Part shown: positions 41,430-49,275 of the stretch, in pieces
Layout: the number at the start of each line of letters is the position of its first letter
How positions within the stretch are numbered: position 1 is the first letter of the stretch
Assembly (NCBI RefSeq): GCF_014196345.1
Contig: NZ_JACIDN010000002.1
Coordinates: 496,001 to 560,000, forward strand
Length of the DNA: 64,000 nt
Reading direction: 5' to 3'
Origin: Methylobacterium brachythecii
Lineage (GTDB): Bacteria > Pseudomonadota > Alphaproteobacteria > Rhizobiales > Beijerinckiaceae
Translations under genes and position numbers: made by a program
Notes under the pieces: model-generated
The model's input: only the letters and a program-made list of their open reading frames with translations
Told to the model about the DNA's origin: nothing
Databases searched by the model: none

Positions 41430-42371
41430 ATGCAGGCTCCCGATCCCGCCACCACCGTCCATGTCGGCCGCGACGGTTGGCTCTTTCTGATCGGTGGCAC
41501 CAACTCCGTCCTGATCCAATACCGCCGCCTGTCCTGGCACTTCCTGCGGATTTGGGCCTGGGCTCGGCTGATCCGGCAGCGCAGCGCCCGCGCGCAGGTG
41601 CTCGGTATCCGCTGCGTCCAGACGATCGTGCCGGAGAAGCTGTCGATCTACGACGACCGCACCGACGGCCTGCGCTACGACCCAGCCCGCTCGCCGGCCC
41701 GACGGCTCGCCCGTCGCCTGATGGGGCTCGCCGGCTTCGTCGACCTCGTCGCTCCCTTGCGCGCGGCGCGCGACGACGCCGAACTCTACCGCCGGACGGA
41801 CACCCACTGGAGCTACGAGGGCTGCCATGTCGCCTATCGCGCCCTGATGCGGGCCTGCGGCGCGGTTCCCCTGGCCGACGTCGGCAGCCGGCCGCGCTTC
41901 ACCACAGAGGGGGTCTGGGATCTTGGCGAGAAGCTATCCGATCCGCCTCTCGAAACGGTCACGCACTGGACGCTCGATCGCAACGCCGTGCGCGCCTGGG
42001 CGAGCCCACGAGTCGAGGCCTACGAGGCCGCCGGCCGCATCAGCGAACTGCATGTCGGCGCCCACGTCATCTACCGGAACGCCTCGCCCGATGCCGATCC
42101 GCGTACCGTGATGCTGTTCGGGGATTCCTGCGCGCAGTTCACACGCACCCTCCTCACCGGCTTCCTCGCCGAGAGCTTCGCGGAATTGCACTTCATCTGG
42201 TCGTCCAGCATCGACTGGACCCACGTCGCGCGCGTGCGACCCGACATCCTGATGTTCGAGATGGCCGAGCGCTTCATGGTGCGCATTCCCGTGGACGATT
42301 TCGACGTCGAGACGGCCGATCGGGTGCCGGCCGACCTCCTGACGTCGCAAAAGGCGGCCGCCGCGGAATGA
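41430..42371 (+). CDS. AlgX/AlgJ-like SGNH acetyltransferase-domain protein
   Basis: A 313-residue protein with the SGNH-hydrolase-like fold of alginate O-acetyltransferases. It has VGRDGWLFLIGGTN at residues 12-25, the D-x-H in RTDTHWSYEG near 128 and the serine motif FGDSCAQF near 230. These would form the Ser-Asp-His site that moves acetyl groups onto a polysaccharide. Unlike AlgX it has no signal peptide or transmembrane helix, and no polymer biosynthesis genes adjoin it, so it may act in the cytoplasm or on another acceptor. The C-terminal segment is helical. Confidence 0.75.
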   Translation: MQAPDPATTVHVGRDGWLFLIGGTNSVLIQYRRLSWHFLRIWAWARLIRQRSARAQVLGIRCVQTIVPEKLSIYDDRTDGLRYDPARSPARRLARRLMGLAGFVDLVAPLRAARDDAELYRRTDTHWSYEGCHVAYRALMRACGAVPLADVGSRPRFTTEGVWDLGEKLSDPPLETVTHWTLDRNAVRAWASPRVEAYEAAGRISELHVGAHVIYRNASPDADPRTVMLFGDSCAQFTRTLLTGFLAESFAELHFIWSSSIDWTHVARVRPDILMFEMAERFMVRIPVDDFDVETADRVPADLLTSQKAAAAE

Positions 42372-42454
42372 GCCTCGCCTAAACGCGACGACGGCGCTGC
42401 CTTGCTCCTTCGACACCAGTTGAGTAGTCAGAGAAAACTCAACGACGCCAACGG

Positions 42455-42471
42455 ATTAGTTCCATTCTAAA
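42455..42471. promoter_or_regulatory. Candidate Irr (ICE) box upstream of the siderophore permease operon
   Basis: ATTAGTTCCATTCTAAA matches the rhizobial iron-control element pattern TTTAGAANNATTCTAAA at most positions, with a perfect right half. It stands 57 bp before the permease ATG. Function as an iron-responsive operator is inferred from motif and gene content. Confidence 0.5.
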
Positions 42472-42528
42472 CTGCGACCGCTCGCACGATCGCCGGCTCG
42501 ATCGGGACCGCGTCGCTGGGCTGGCGCG

Positions 42529-43773
42529 ATGAGCGGAGCCGTGGCCTCGCAAACCGAAATCCGCGCTGGGCGCCTCCCTGCGATCCGCGCCCTCGCGCCA
42601 TTCTTCTGCCTCTACGTGACCTTCGGCGCCACGCTCGGCTTCCTCTCGGGCGGCGCGCCATTGATCCTACGCGCCAGGGGCATGGAGCTGGCCGAGGTCG
42701 GCCTGCTGCAGCTCATCAACCTGCCGGTGGGGCTGACTTTCCTGTGGTCCGCCGTCCTCGACCGAATCCGACTGCCGATCCTCGATCACTGGACCGGCTG
42801 GATCGTCGCCGCACAGGGCATGACGGTGGCGCTGCTGGCCGGCTTGAGCTTCGGCGAGCATTGGCCGCTGCCGGCCCTGCTCGCTCTGGCCGTCGCTGCC
42901 TGTGCCTGCGTCGCCACCATGGACATCGCGCTGGAGGCCCTCGTCGTCGAGACCGTGCCGGCCGAGCAGCGCACCTTCGTCGCCTCGGCAAAGCTCTGCG
43001 GCGGCTCGCTCGGCGGCATCCTCGGCATCGGCGTCCTGGTCGGTGCCTACGATTCCATCGGGTGGCAAGGCGCCATCCTTGCCTGCGCGGCCCTGGATAT
43101 CCTCTGCCTGCTGCCGATCCTGTTCTATCCGGAGGAGCGCCTGCGGGGCGCCGGCGGCAGGCCTGAGCGTTTCGCCGGCGCCCTGGCGCGGTTGCGGGCG
43201 GTGGGCATTCGGATCCTGGTGCTCGGCGCCTATTTCGCGGCGACCTATCTGCTGTCGGGGCCGAACACCCTGGCGCTCCTCGATCTCGGCGTGCCCCTGT
43301 CGCAGGTCGGCCTCCTGACCGGCACGGTGTTTCCGGCGGTCAATCTGGTCATGGCCGTGGTGGCCGCCGGCCTCGCGGCGCGGTTCGGCACGGTGCGGAT
43401 GCTTGTCATCGGAGCGCTCGGCGTCCTCGCCACCGGGGGCGCGATGGCGACCGCCTGCGCCACTGGCGCGGCTTGGCTCGCTATCGCCGCGACGGTCGGA
43501 AACTTCGTCTGCGCGGGGCTGATGGGCGTGCCGGTGTTCAAGATGATCTACCGCTGGGCGCAGGGTCCGCAGCCGGCCACCGACTATGCGCTGCTGTTCG
43601 GGGCGGCCTTCTTCGCGGCAATGCCGCCGCGGGTGGCGGCACCGGCGCTCGCCGGCGGCCTCGGCTGGCCGGGCTATTTCACGGCCGCCCTGCCCCTCTA
43701 CGCCGTCGCAGCCGCCTGGCTCATCGCCGCGATCCGCCGGACGCTGCAGGCCGATGAGGCGGAGCGTTCATGA
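42529..43773 (+). CDS. MFS permease, RhtX/FptX-like siderophore transporter
   Basis: A 414-residue inner-membrane protein with about 12 helices. The N-terminus GFLSGGAPLILRARGMELAEVGLLQLINLPVGLTF (given for orientation in parts) is typical of the AmpG-like group that contains siderophore importers RhtX and FptX. It would move a ferric siderophore or xenosiderophore from periplasm to cytoplasm. Its stop overlaps the FhuF start by 4 bp (ATGA), so they form one operon: import, then reductive release of iron. No TonB receptor is nearby. Confidence 0.82.
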   Translation: MSGAVASQTEIRAGRLPAIRALAPFFCLYVTFGATLGFLSGGAPLILRARGMELAEVGLLQLINLPVGLTFLWSAVLDRIRLPILDHWTGWIVAAQGMTVALLAGLSFGEHWPLPALLALAVAACACVATMDIALEALVVETVPAEQRTFVASAKLCGGSLGGILGIGVLVGAYDSIGWQGAILACAALDILCLLPILFYPEERLRGAGGRPERFAGALARLRAVGIRILVLGAYFAATYLLSGPNTLALLDLGVPLSQVGLLTGTVFPAVNLVMAVVAAGLAARFGTVRMLVIGALGVLATGGAMATACATGAAWLAIAATVGNFVCAGLMGVPVFKMIYRWAQGPQPATDYALLFGAAFFAAMPPRVAAPALAGGLGWPGYFTAALPLYAVAAAWLIAAIRRTLQADEAERS

Positions 43774-44489
43774 TCGAGGAGATCGCCGAGCGCGTCCCCG
43801 ATTCGCTCGGCGCCTATCGCGGTGGCGTCGCGACCGGTCCCGGCAGCCCGGATGCGCTGCCGCTGACCAGCTTGCGCGACCCCGACGTCTTCGATGCCAT
43901 GCTGGACCGTTTCAGCAAGGGACTGGACCTCGATACGACCGACCGGCGGGCCTTGGTGTCCTATTGGAGCCAGTTCTACTTCGCCGTCCTGGCCACACCC
44001 GCTCTGACCGCGCTGATGTGCCTCGGCCGCCCGCTGCCGCTCGCCTTCGAGGCGACGAGCCTCGAATGCGACGAGGCCGGCCGCCCCGCCTGCCTGCTCG
44101 TACCACCGGACGCCGTCGCGGCGGCGCGCCCGTCCGCCTGCGCGGCGGCACAGGGCCTCGCCGGTCTGATGGACGACCACCTGCACCCCTTCGTCGAGCT
44201 CTGCCGGGCGCAATGCGGCATCGCGCCCAGGGTGCTCTGGGGCAATGCCGCAGTCATCTTCGACTACGTCGCCCGCGAAATCGGGGAGGAGACCGCGCTG
44301 GCTTGCGCCGACATCGCCTCCTGCCTTGGATGGCCCGGCGCCCGAGCCGGTGCCGGAAGCCCCCTCGCCCGAGCTTTATGCCCGGGAGCCTCCGGCTGCG
44401 CACGGCGGCGCGTGTGCTGCCTGCGGCAGCGCCTGCCCGGCGTCGCCTCCTGCGGCTCGCTCTGTCCGCTGGAATGCGCCGACAGGTGA
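43770..44489 (+). CDS. fhuF: FhuF-family siderophore-iron reductase
   Basis: A 239-residue protein with a C-terminal 2Fe-2S cluster motif: RRVCCLRQRLPGVASCGSLC. Family members have CC-x10-C-x2-C; here the last spacing reads x3, with further cysteines just after. It should reduce Fe(III) in imported siderophores and so release Fe(II). The N-terminal part is hydrophobic-rich and helical. Its start overlaps the permease stop. Coupling of a permease and FhuF is a well-known iron-acquisition pair. It converges on the DUF6456 gene, 9 bp apart. Confidence 0.8.
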   Translation: MIEEIAERVPDSLGAYRGGVATGPGSPDALPLTSLRDPDVFDAMLDRFSKGLDLDTTDRRALVSYWSQFYFAVLATPALTALMCLGRPLPLAFEATSLECDEAGRPACLLVPPDAVAAARPSACAAAQGLAGLMDDHLHPFVELCRAQCGIAPRVLWGNAAVIFDYVAREIGEETALACADIASCLGWPGARAGAGSPLARALCPGASGCARRRVCCLRQRLPGVASCGSLCPLECADR

Positions 44490-44498
44490 TCCGATCCG

Positions 44499-45350
44499 TC
44501 AGCGCCCCGTGCGCCACGCCCGCGAACGGCTCCGGTCCGGCCCCACTGCCTCGCGCGCGAGCCCGTAATGCTCGGCGAGCCGACCTAGCGCGATGCGGGC
44601 TACGACCTTGGCCGAGCGCGCCGGCCAGCTTCGCTCGGATTCGATCTGCTCCAACCCCTTGAGGAAGCCGCACAGGTCGATCAGCAGCCCCGAGAGATCC
44701 CCACCCACGGTCGCGAGCGCCCGGTCGACCCTCTCCTTCGCCACGACCCGGCGGTCGGACGACGCGGCCGGGTCGCGTGGTCCCCCGCCATCGACCTTCA
44801 CCCTCGACCAGTCGAGGCCGACCTGCGGCAGCATCGCCGCCTGGGTGAGGTCGCGGCGCAGGCGCTCGCCCGCCTCGAAGGCAGCCGCGTCGATCAAAGG
44901 CGCCCCGTCGCGGCCGCGGCGCCGGGCCATCCAGGCGAGCGGAGATTCCGACGCGTCGCGCAGCACAGGCGTCTCGCCGGCACGGTCGACGACGAGGTCG
45001 AGATGCTGCGCGAGAAATGCGACCTCGCCCGGCCGATCCCGGCGGCGCAGCCGCGCCCCGCCCGCATCGCTGAGCACCAACCGCTGCCGGCGCTCGCCTT
45101 CCCGCTCGACGAGACCCGCGCGGAGCAAGGCCTCACCACAGCTCACCGGACAACGCCCGCGCCCAAGCGACACGCCCTCGCCTCCCCCGCGCAGGATCAG
45201 CATGTCCGGATCGATCGGGTCGGTCAGGGCATAGGCCCCCGCCGCGGCAAGCTGGTCGAGCAGCCGCTCGGCCGCCCGCCCGAGCGGAGCCGACGTCTCG
45301 ACCGGCCGCGTACGCGCCACGGCGAGCCTGTGATGACGAGCTATATTCAT
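44499..45350 (-). CDS. DUF6456 domain protein
   Basis: A 283-residue cytoplasmic protein. The N-terminal part (residues 25-95) resembles a winged helix (SCGEALLRAGLVEREGERRQRL); the C-terminal domain (about 125-270) matches the DUF6456 pattern: SPLAWMARRRGRDGAPLIDAA, AGERLRRDLTQAAMLPQVGLDW, and LSGLLIDLCGFLKGLEQIE. The family is found in alphaproteobacteria and looks DNA-binding. ATG at 45350 is preferred to the TTG upstream since GGA precedes it. Function is unknown; position next to the iron operon is probably incidental. Confidence 0.78.
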   Translation of the reverse strand: MNIARHHRLAVARTRPVETSAPLGRAAERLLDQLAAAGAYALTDPIDPDMLILRGGGEGVSLGRGRCPVSCGEALLRAGLVEREGERRQRLVLSDAGGARLRRRDRPGEVAFLAQHLDLVVDRAGETPVLRDASESPLAWMARRRGRDGAPLIDAAAFEAGERLRRDLTQAAMLPQVGLDWSRVKVDGGGPRDPAASSDRRVVAKERVDRALATVGGDLSGLLIDLCGFLKGLEQIESERSWPARSAKVVARIALGRLAEHYGLAREAVGPDRSRSRAWRTGR

Positions 45351-45523
45351 GATATGTTCCAACGCCGGACTGCCTCGTTCAAACGAGGAAGATACCCAGG
45401 TTAGAAGAAGAATATCCTATTTCAAGCCTTGACGCCGCTTCCGCCCTGAGATGGCCGGCGAGCGTCACGCTGCCTTGGACGAAGAGCGGTGCTGCTATGC
45501 TCGCGAGAGGCCGTCGAGCTCGA

Positions 45524-45724
45524 TCAACGCGACGCGGGCCGGGTCGGCGGCTTCTTCAGGATTTCCGCGATCTCGTCTTCGGATTTGCCGGCGACGTCGT
45601 AGCCCATGCCCTTGAGCCGCTCGAGCAGCATTGCGCTGTCGTCTGCGGAGCGGGCGGTCCACTCGGCCAGCATGGCGTTGATCTCGGGGAGTTTTTCCTC
45701 GGGCGGCTTCTCGTGATCGCTCAT
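45524..45724 (-). CDS. Small acidic helical protein of unknown function
   Basis: A 66-residue hydrophilic protein (KPPEEKLPEINAMLAEWTARS, then ERLKGMGYDVAGKSEDEI). It resembles the short soluble hypotheticals common in this genus, but I recognise no family. ATG at 45724 is chosen for its start (MSDHEKPPEEK); the ribosome-binding site is not strong. It lies between DUF6456 and the MucR gene on the same strand. Confidence 0.55.
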   Translation of the reverse strand: MSDHEKPPEEKLPEINAMLAEWTARSADDSAMLLERLKGMGYDVAGKSEDEIAEILKKPPTRPASR

Positions 45725-45845
45725 CGGGTGATCGCTCGTCCTGATGGCCTCTGTGAGCCATGACCTAGCAGGCACGCGCAGGAAGAGAAGCCCTGTTGGC
45801 GAGGACGGGCCGGGCCAGTCCTCGCCACGAGGGGATCGCGCAGCC

Positions 45846-46283
45846 TCAGGCGGCTTCGCCGTACTCGCCGCCGCGGGTCTGGCCGAGGCCGATGGCCTTG
45901 GCGAGATCGGAGCGGGCCTTGGCGTAGCTCGGAGCGACCATGGGATAGTCGGGCGGCAGGCCCCACTTGGCCCGATACTGCTCGGGGCTGAGGTTGTACT
46001 TCGCGCGCAGGTGGCGCTTGAGCGACTTGAAGGTGCGGCCGTCTTCGAGGCAGACGATGTACTCGTTCGTGACCGACTTCTTGATCGGCACCGCCGGCTG
46101 CTGCGGCTGGGCCGGGGCGGCGCTCTCGGGAGCCTTGCCGCTGGCCACCTGCAGGAGCGCGCCGTGCACGCGCGTGAGGAGCTGGGGCAGCTCCGCCGGG
46201 GGCACCGGGTTGTTACTTACGTAAGCCGACACGATGTCGGCGGCCAGCTCGACGAAATCGACCGGCGTCTCAGCTTCGTTCAT
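45846..46283 (-). CDS. mucR: Ros/MucR-family transcriptional regulator
   Basis: A 145-residue regulator with a helical N-terminal oligomerisation region (VDFVELAADIVSAYVSNNPV) and a C-terminal Ros-type zinc-finger domain. The signature is EYIVCLEDGRTFKSLKRHL, then LSPEQYRAKWGLPPDYPMVAP. Zinc ligands in Ros are C, C, H, H; here the second is aspartate, as in MucR, and the last is lysine/tyrosine (HLRAKYN), so zinc binding is doubtful. MucR proteins bind AT-rich promoters and repress or organise many genes, including exopolysaccharide and motility genes and their own. ATG at 46283 follows GGAATAG. Confidence 0.88.
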   Translation of the reverse strand: MNEAETPVDFVELAADIVSAYVSNNPVPPAELPQLLTRVHGALLQVASGKAPESAAPAQPQQPAVPIKKSVTNEYIVCLEDGRTFKSLKRHLRAKYNLSPEQYRAKWGLPPDYPMVAPSYAKARSDLAKAIGLGQTRGGEYGEAA

Positions 46284-46716
46284 GATCGGATCTATTCCCT
46301 CATCGTTGGCGCACCGGGCATGAGCCTCGGGCATTCCGGTAAACAGAATCGCCCCGCCTCGCCTGCTTCGGCTCGCACACCGCACCCGCCCGCAAGTGTA
46401 TCGGAAAAAGCGGCAGCCTCGATGCGATGGTTCGCCACTTATGATATTCGCTTACGTCTCGCAAGACAGAGCAGATATGCAGCTTGAATAGGAATCAACT
46501 TTCCGACAGGCGCTGGGGATTTGTCGAGATTTTGCAGAGACGGATATCGGCGCGATCACGCGAAGTTGAACGCGCGCATCCGGCGGCCCGCACCGAACCT
46601 CCCGTGGCACGGCAAAAGACGCGTGGGATATTGAGCGGGTTGCGGGCCGGGCCGGGGCGCGGCACATGGCGGCGAACAGGCGGCAGACCCGCCCTCAACC
46701 CAATCGGACGCGCCCA
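46284..46716. other. Divergent promoter region of mucR and the S9 peptidase
   Basis: About 430 bases without a convincing gene. The part nearest position 46435-46500 is AT-richer (for example TTATGATATTCGC), which suits autoregulation by a MucR protein. No perfect dyad was found. Confidence 0.45.
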
Positions 46717-48882
46717 ATGACCTCCGAAACGCTCCCGCCCTTCACGCTCCCAACCGATGCGCCGAAGGCGGAGGCCAGGCCGCATGCCTTCACGATCCAC
46801 GAGCACAAGGTCGAGGACGACTACGCCTGGTTAAAGGCGGAGAACTGGCGCGCGGTGCTCAAGGACCCGGCGGCGCTCGCTCCCGACATCCGCGCCTATC
46901 TCGATGCGGAGAATACTTACGCCGAGGCAGCACTCTCCGAGGCTGGGGCCCTGCGTAAGACCCTCGTCGCCGAGATGCGCGGACGCATCCGCGAGGACGA
47001 TTCCAGCGTACCGGAGCCGGACGGCCCCTTCGCCTATTACACGCGCCACCGCGAGGGCGGCCAGCATCCGCTGATCTGTCGGCGCCCTCGCACGGTCGTG
47101 GTGCTGCCCGGACAGGGCGCGGAGACCGCCGCCGACGGCGGCCCCGAGGAAGGCGAGCAGATCCTGCTCGACGGCGACCGGGAGGGCGAAGGCCGGCCCT
47201 TCTTCGAGATCGCCGCTGCGGTCCATTCGGACGACCACCGGAAACTCGCCTGGGGAGCCGACACCAAGGGCTCCGAACTCTACACGATCCGCGTGCGCGA
47301 CCTCGGCACCGGCGAGGATGCCGCCGACGGGGTCGAGGCAACTTCCGGCGAGGCGGTCTGGAGCGCGGACGGCGCCTCCTATTGGTACGTCGCCCTCGAC
47401 GAGAACCATCGTCCCGCCAAGGTGATGCGCCACCAGCTCGGCACGCCCCAAACCGAGGACGTCGCGGTCTACGAGGAGGCCGATGCGGGCTTCTTCGTCC
47501 ATATCGGCAAGACCCAGTCCGGCCGCTACCTCACCGTCACCGCGAGCGACCACGAGACCGCCGAGGTCCATCTCCTCGACCGCACGGCGCCGGATTCTGC
47601 TTTACTGACCGTCTCGCCGCGCGAACACCGGCTGATCTACTCGGTCGAGCACTGGGCCGATTTCCTCGTCATCCTGACCAATGCCGACGGCGCCGAGGAC
47701 TTCAAGGTCGTCACCGCTCCGCTCGCGTCACCGAACCGCGCCAACTGGCAGGACGCGGTGCCCTACCGGACCGGCGTCATGATCCGGCACCTGCACGTGC
47801 TCGGAAACCACATGGTGCGGCTCGAACTCGAGAACGCCCTGCCCCGCATCGTGGTGCGCGATCTCGCCGGCAACGAGCACACGGTGTCGTTCCCGGAAGA
47901 GGCCTACTCGCTCGGTCTCGCCTCGGGCTACGAGTTCGAGACGGCTCGCATCCGCTTCACCTATTCCTCGATGACGACGCCGGCCGAGACCTACGACTAC
48001 GACTGCGTCACCAAGGGGCGCCACCTGCGCAAGCGCCAGGTCGTGCCGAGCGGCCACGACGCCGCCGACTACGTGACGCGCCGTCTCTTCGCCACGGCGC
48101 CGGACGGCGAGCAGGTGCCTATCTCCCTGCTGCACCGGAAAGGCCTGGAGCTCGACGGCAAGGCGCCGCTCCTGCTCTACGGCTACGGCTCCTACGGCAC
48201 GCTGATGCCTGCCTCGTTCAGCACCAACCGCCTCTCCCTGGTCGACCGTGGCTTCGTCTACGCCATCGCCCATATCCGCGGCGGCACCGAGAAAGGCTGG
48301 CGCTGGTATCTCGACGGCAAGCGCGAGAAGAAGCCGAATACCTTTTCGGACTTCGTCGCCTGCGGCCGCGCACTCGTCGAAGCCGGCTACACGTCCGAGA
48401 AAAGCATCGTCGCGCATGGAGGCAGCGCTGGCGGCATGCTGATGGGGGCGGTCGCCAACATCGCCCCGGAGCTGTTCGCGGCCATCGTCGCCGACGTGCC
48501 CTTCGTCGACGTGCTCAACACCATGCTCGACGGCGACCTGCCGCTCACCCCGCCGGAATGGCCCGAATGGGGCAACCCGGCCGAGAGCGAGGAGGCCTGC
48601 CGCACCATTCTGTCCTACTCGCCCTACGACAACGTCGCGGCCAAGGCCTATCCGGCGATCCTGGCGCTCGGCGGCCTCACCGATCCGCGCGTGACCTATT
48701 GGGAGCCGGCGAAATGGGTCGCGCGGCTGCGCGCCACCATGACCGGCGGCGGCCCGGTTCTGCTCAAGATCAACATGGAAGCCGGCCATGGCGGCGCGGC
48801 CGGCCGCTTCGACCGCCTCGAAGAGGTCGGCCTAATCTACGCCTTCGCGCTGATGGCAGCCACACGGGCGAAAACCGGCTGA
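46717..48882 (+). CDS. ptrB: S9A peptidase, oligopeptidase B type
   Basis: A 721-residue serine peptidase. The N-terminal beta-propeller (about residues 60-410) is followed by an alpha/beta-hydrolase domain with nucleophile GGSAGGMLMG near 560, aspartate GLTDPRVTYWEP near 645 and histidine MEAGHGGAAGRF near 685. DDYAWLKAENWRAVL near residue 35 is typical of the family (YAWL). Oligopeptidase B cuts short peptides after basic residues; relatives with other specificities exist. It has no signal peptide. ATG at 46717 fits the family length better than the one 51 nt upstream. Confidence 0.9.
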   Translation: MTSETLPPFTLPTDAPKAEARPHAFTIHEHKVEDDYAWLKAENWRAVLKDPAALAPDIRAYLDAENTYAEAALSEAGALRKTLVAEMRGRIREDDSSVPEPDGPFAYYTRHREGGQHPLICRRPRTVVVLPGQGAETAADGGPEEGEQILLDGDREGEGRPFFEIAAAVHSDDHRKLAWGADTKGSELYTIRVRDLGTGEDAADGVEATSGEAVWSADGASYWYVALDENHRPAKVMRHQLGTPQTEDVAVYEEADAGFFVHIGKTQSGRYLTVTASDHETAEVHLLDRTAPDSALLTVSPREHRLIYSVEHWADFLVILTNADGAEDFKVVTAPLASPNRANWQDAVPYRTGVMIRHLHVLGNHMVRLELENALPRIVVRDLAGNEHTVSFPEEAYSLGLASGYEFETARIRFTYSSMTTPAETYDYDCVTKGRHLRKRQVVPSGHDAADYVTRRLFATAPDGEQVPISLLHRKGLELDGKAPLLLYGYGSYGTLMPASFSTNRLSLVDRGFVYAIAHIRGGTEKGWRWYLDGKREKKPNTFSDFVACGRALVEAGYTSEKSIVAHGGSAGGMLMGAVANIAPELFAAIVADVPFVDVLNTMLDGDLPLTPPEWPEWGNPAESEEACRTILSYSPYDNVAAKAYPAILALGGLTDPRVTYWEPAKWVARLRATMTGGGPVLLKINMEAGHGGAAGRFDRLEEVGLIYAFALMAATRAKTG

Positions 48883-48960
48883 TCACGCGACACCCTGTCA
48901 CCGTCCCTTAACCTAAACCTGCGCGATAGGCAGGGCCGTGGGGTCGCTTGGGGGGCAAGC

Positions 48961-49254
48961 TTGCGCATCGGACGTCGAGACAAGCTGGTGGCCGTGTTCG
49001 TCGCGGCGACCTGCGCCGCCGCACTGGCGCGGTACGCCACGCATCGCGAGCCCGCCGATCCCTGCAAGGCCCATCCGGGCACCTATGCCTGCGCGGTCTT
49101 CGCCCAGCCGGAATGGCTGAAGCGCCGCGTCTATGCCGGGCGCCCGCAGACACCTCCAGCTGTGGCAGAGCTGCCCGGCCCGGCAGTCGAGGCGCTGCCC
49201 GTTTCCACAGAGACCGTGACGGCGCCAGTTGAGGCCTCAGCCGACGGCGTCTGA
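48961..49254 (+). CDS. Small membrane-anchored hypothetical protein
   Basis: A possible 97-residue protein with a TTG start preceded by a G-run. Residues 8-24 (LVAVFVAATCAAALARY) form a single hydrophobic anchor, followed by ADPCKAHPGTYACAVFAQPEWL (two cysteines) and an acidic, proline-rich tail. It converges with the AsmA gene, 22 bp apart. The frame is open upstream with no better start, so the N-terminus is uncertain. No family recognised. Confidence 0.5.
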   Translation: MRIGRRDKLVAVFVAATCAAALARYATHREPADPCKAHPGTYACAVFAQPEWLKRRVYAGRPQTPPAVAELPGPAVEALPVSTETVTAPVEASADGV

Positions 49255-49275
49255 GACAGCAAACGCCTGTCCTGA

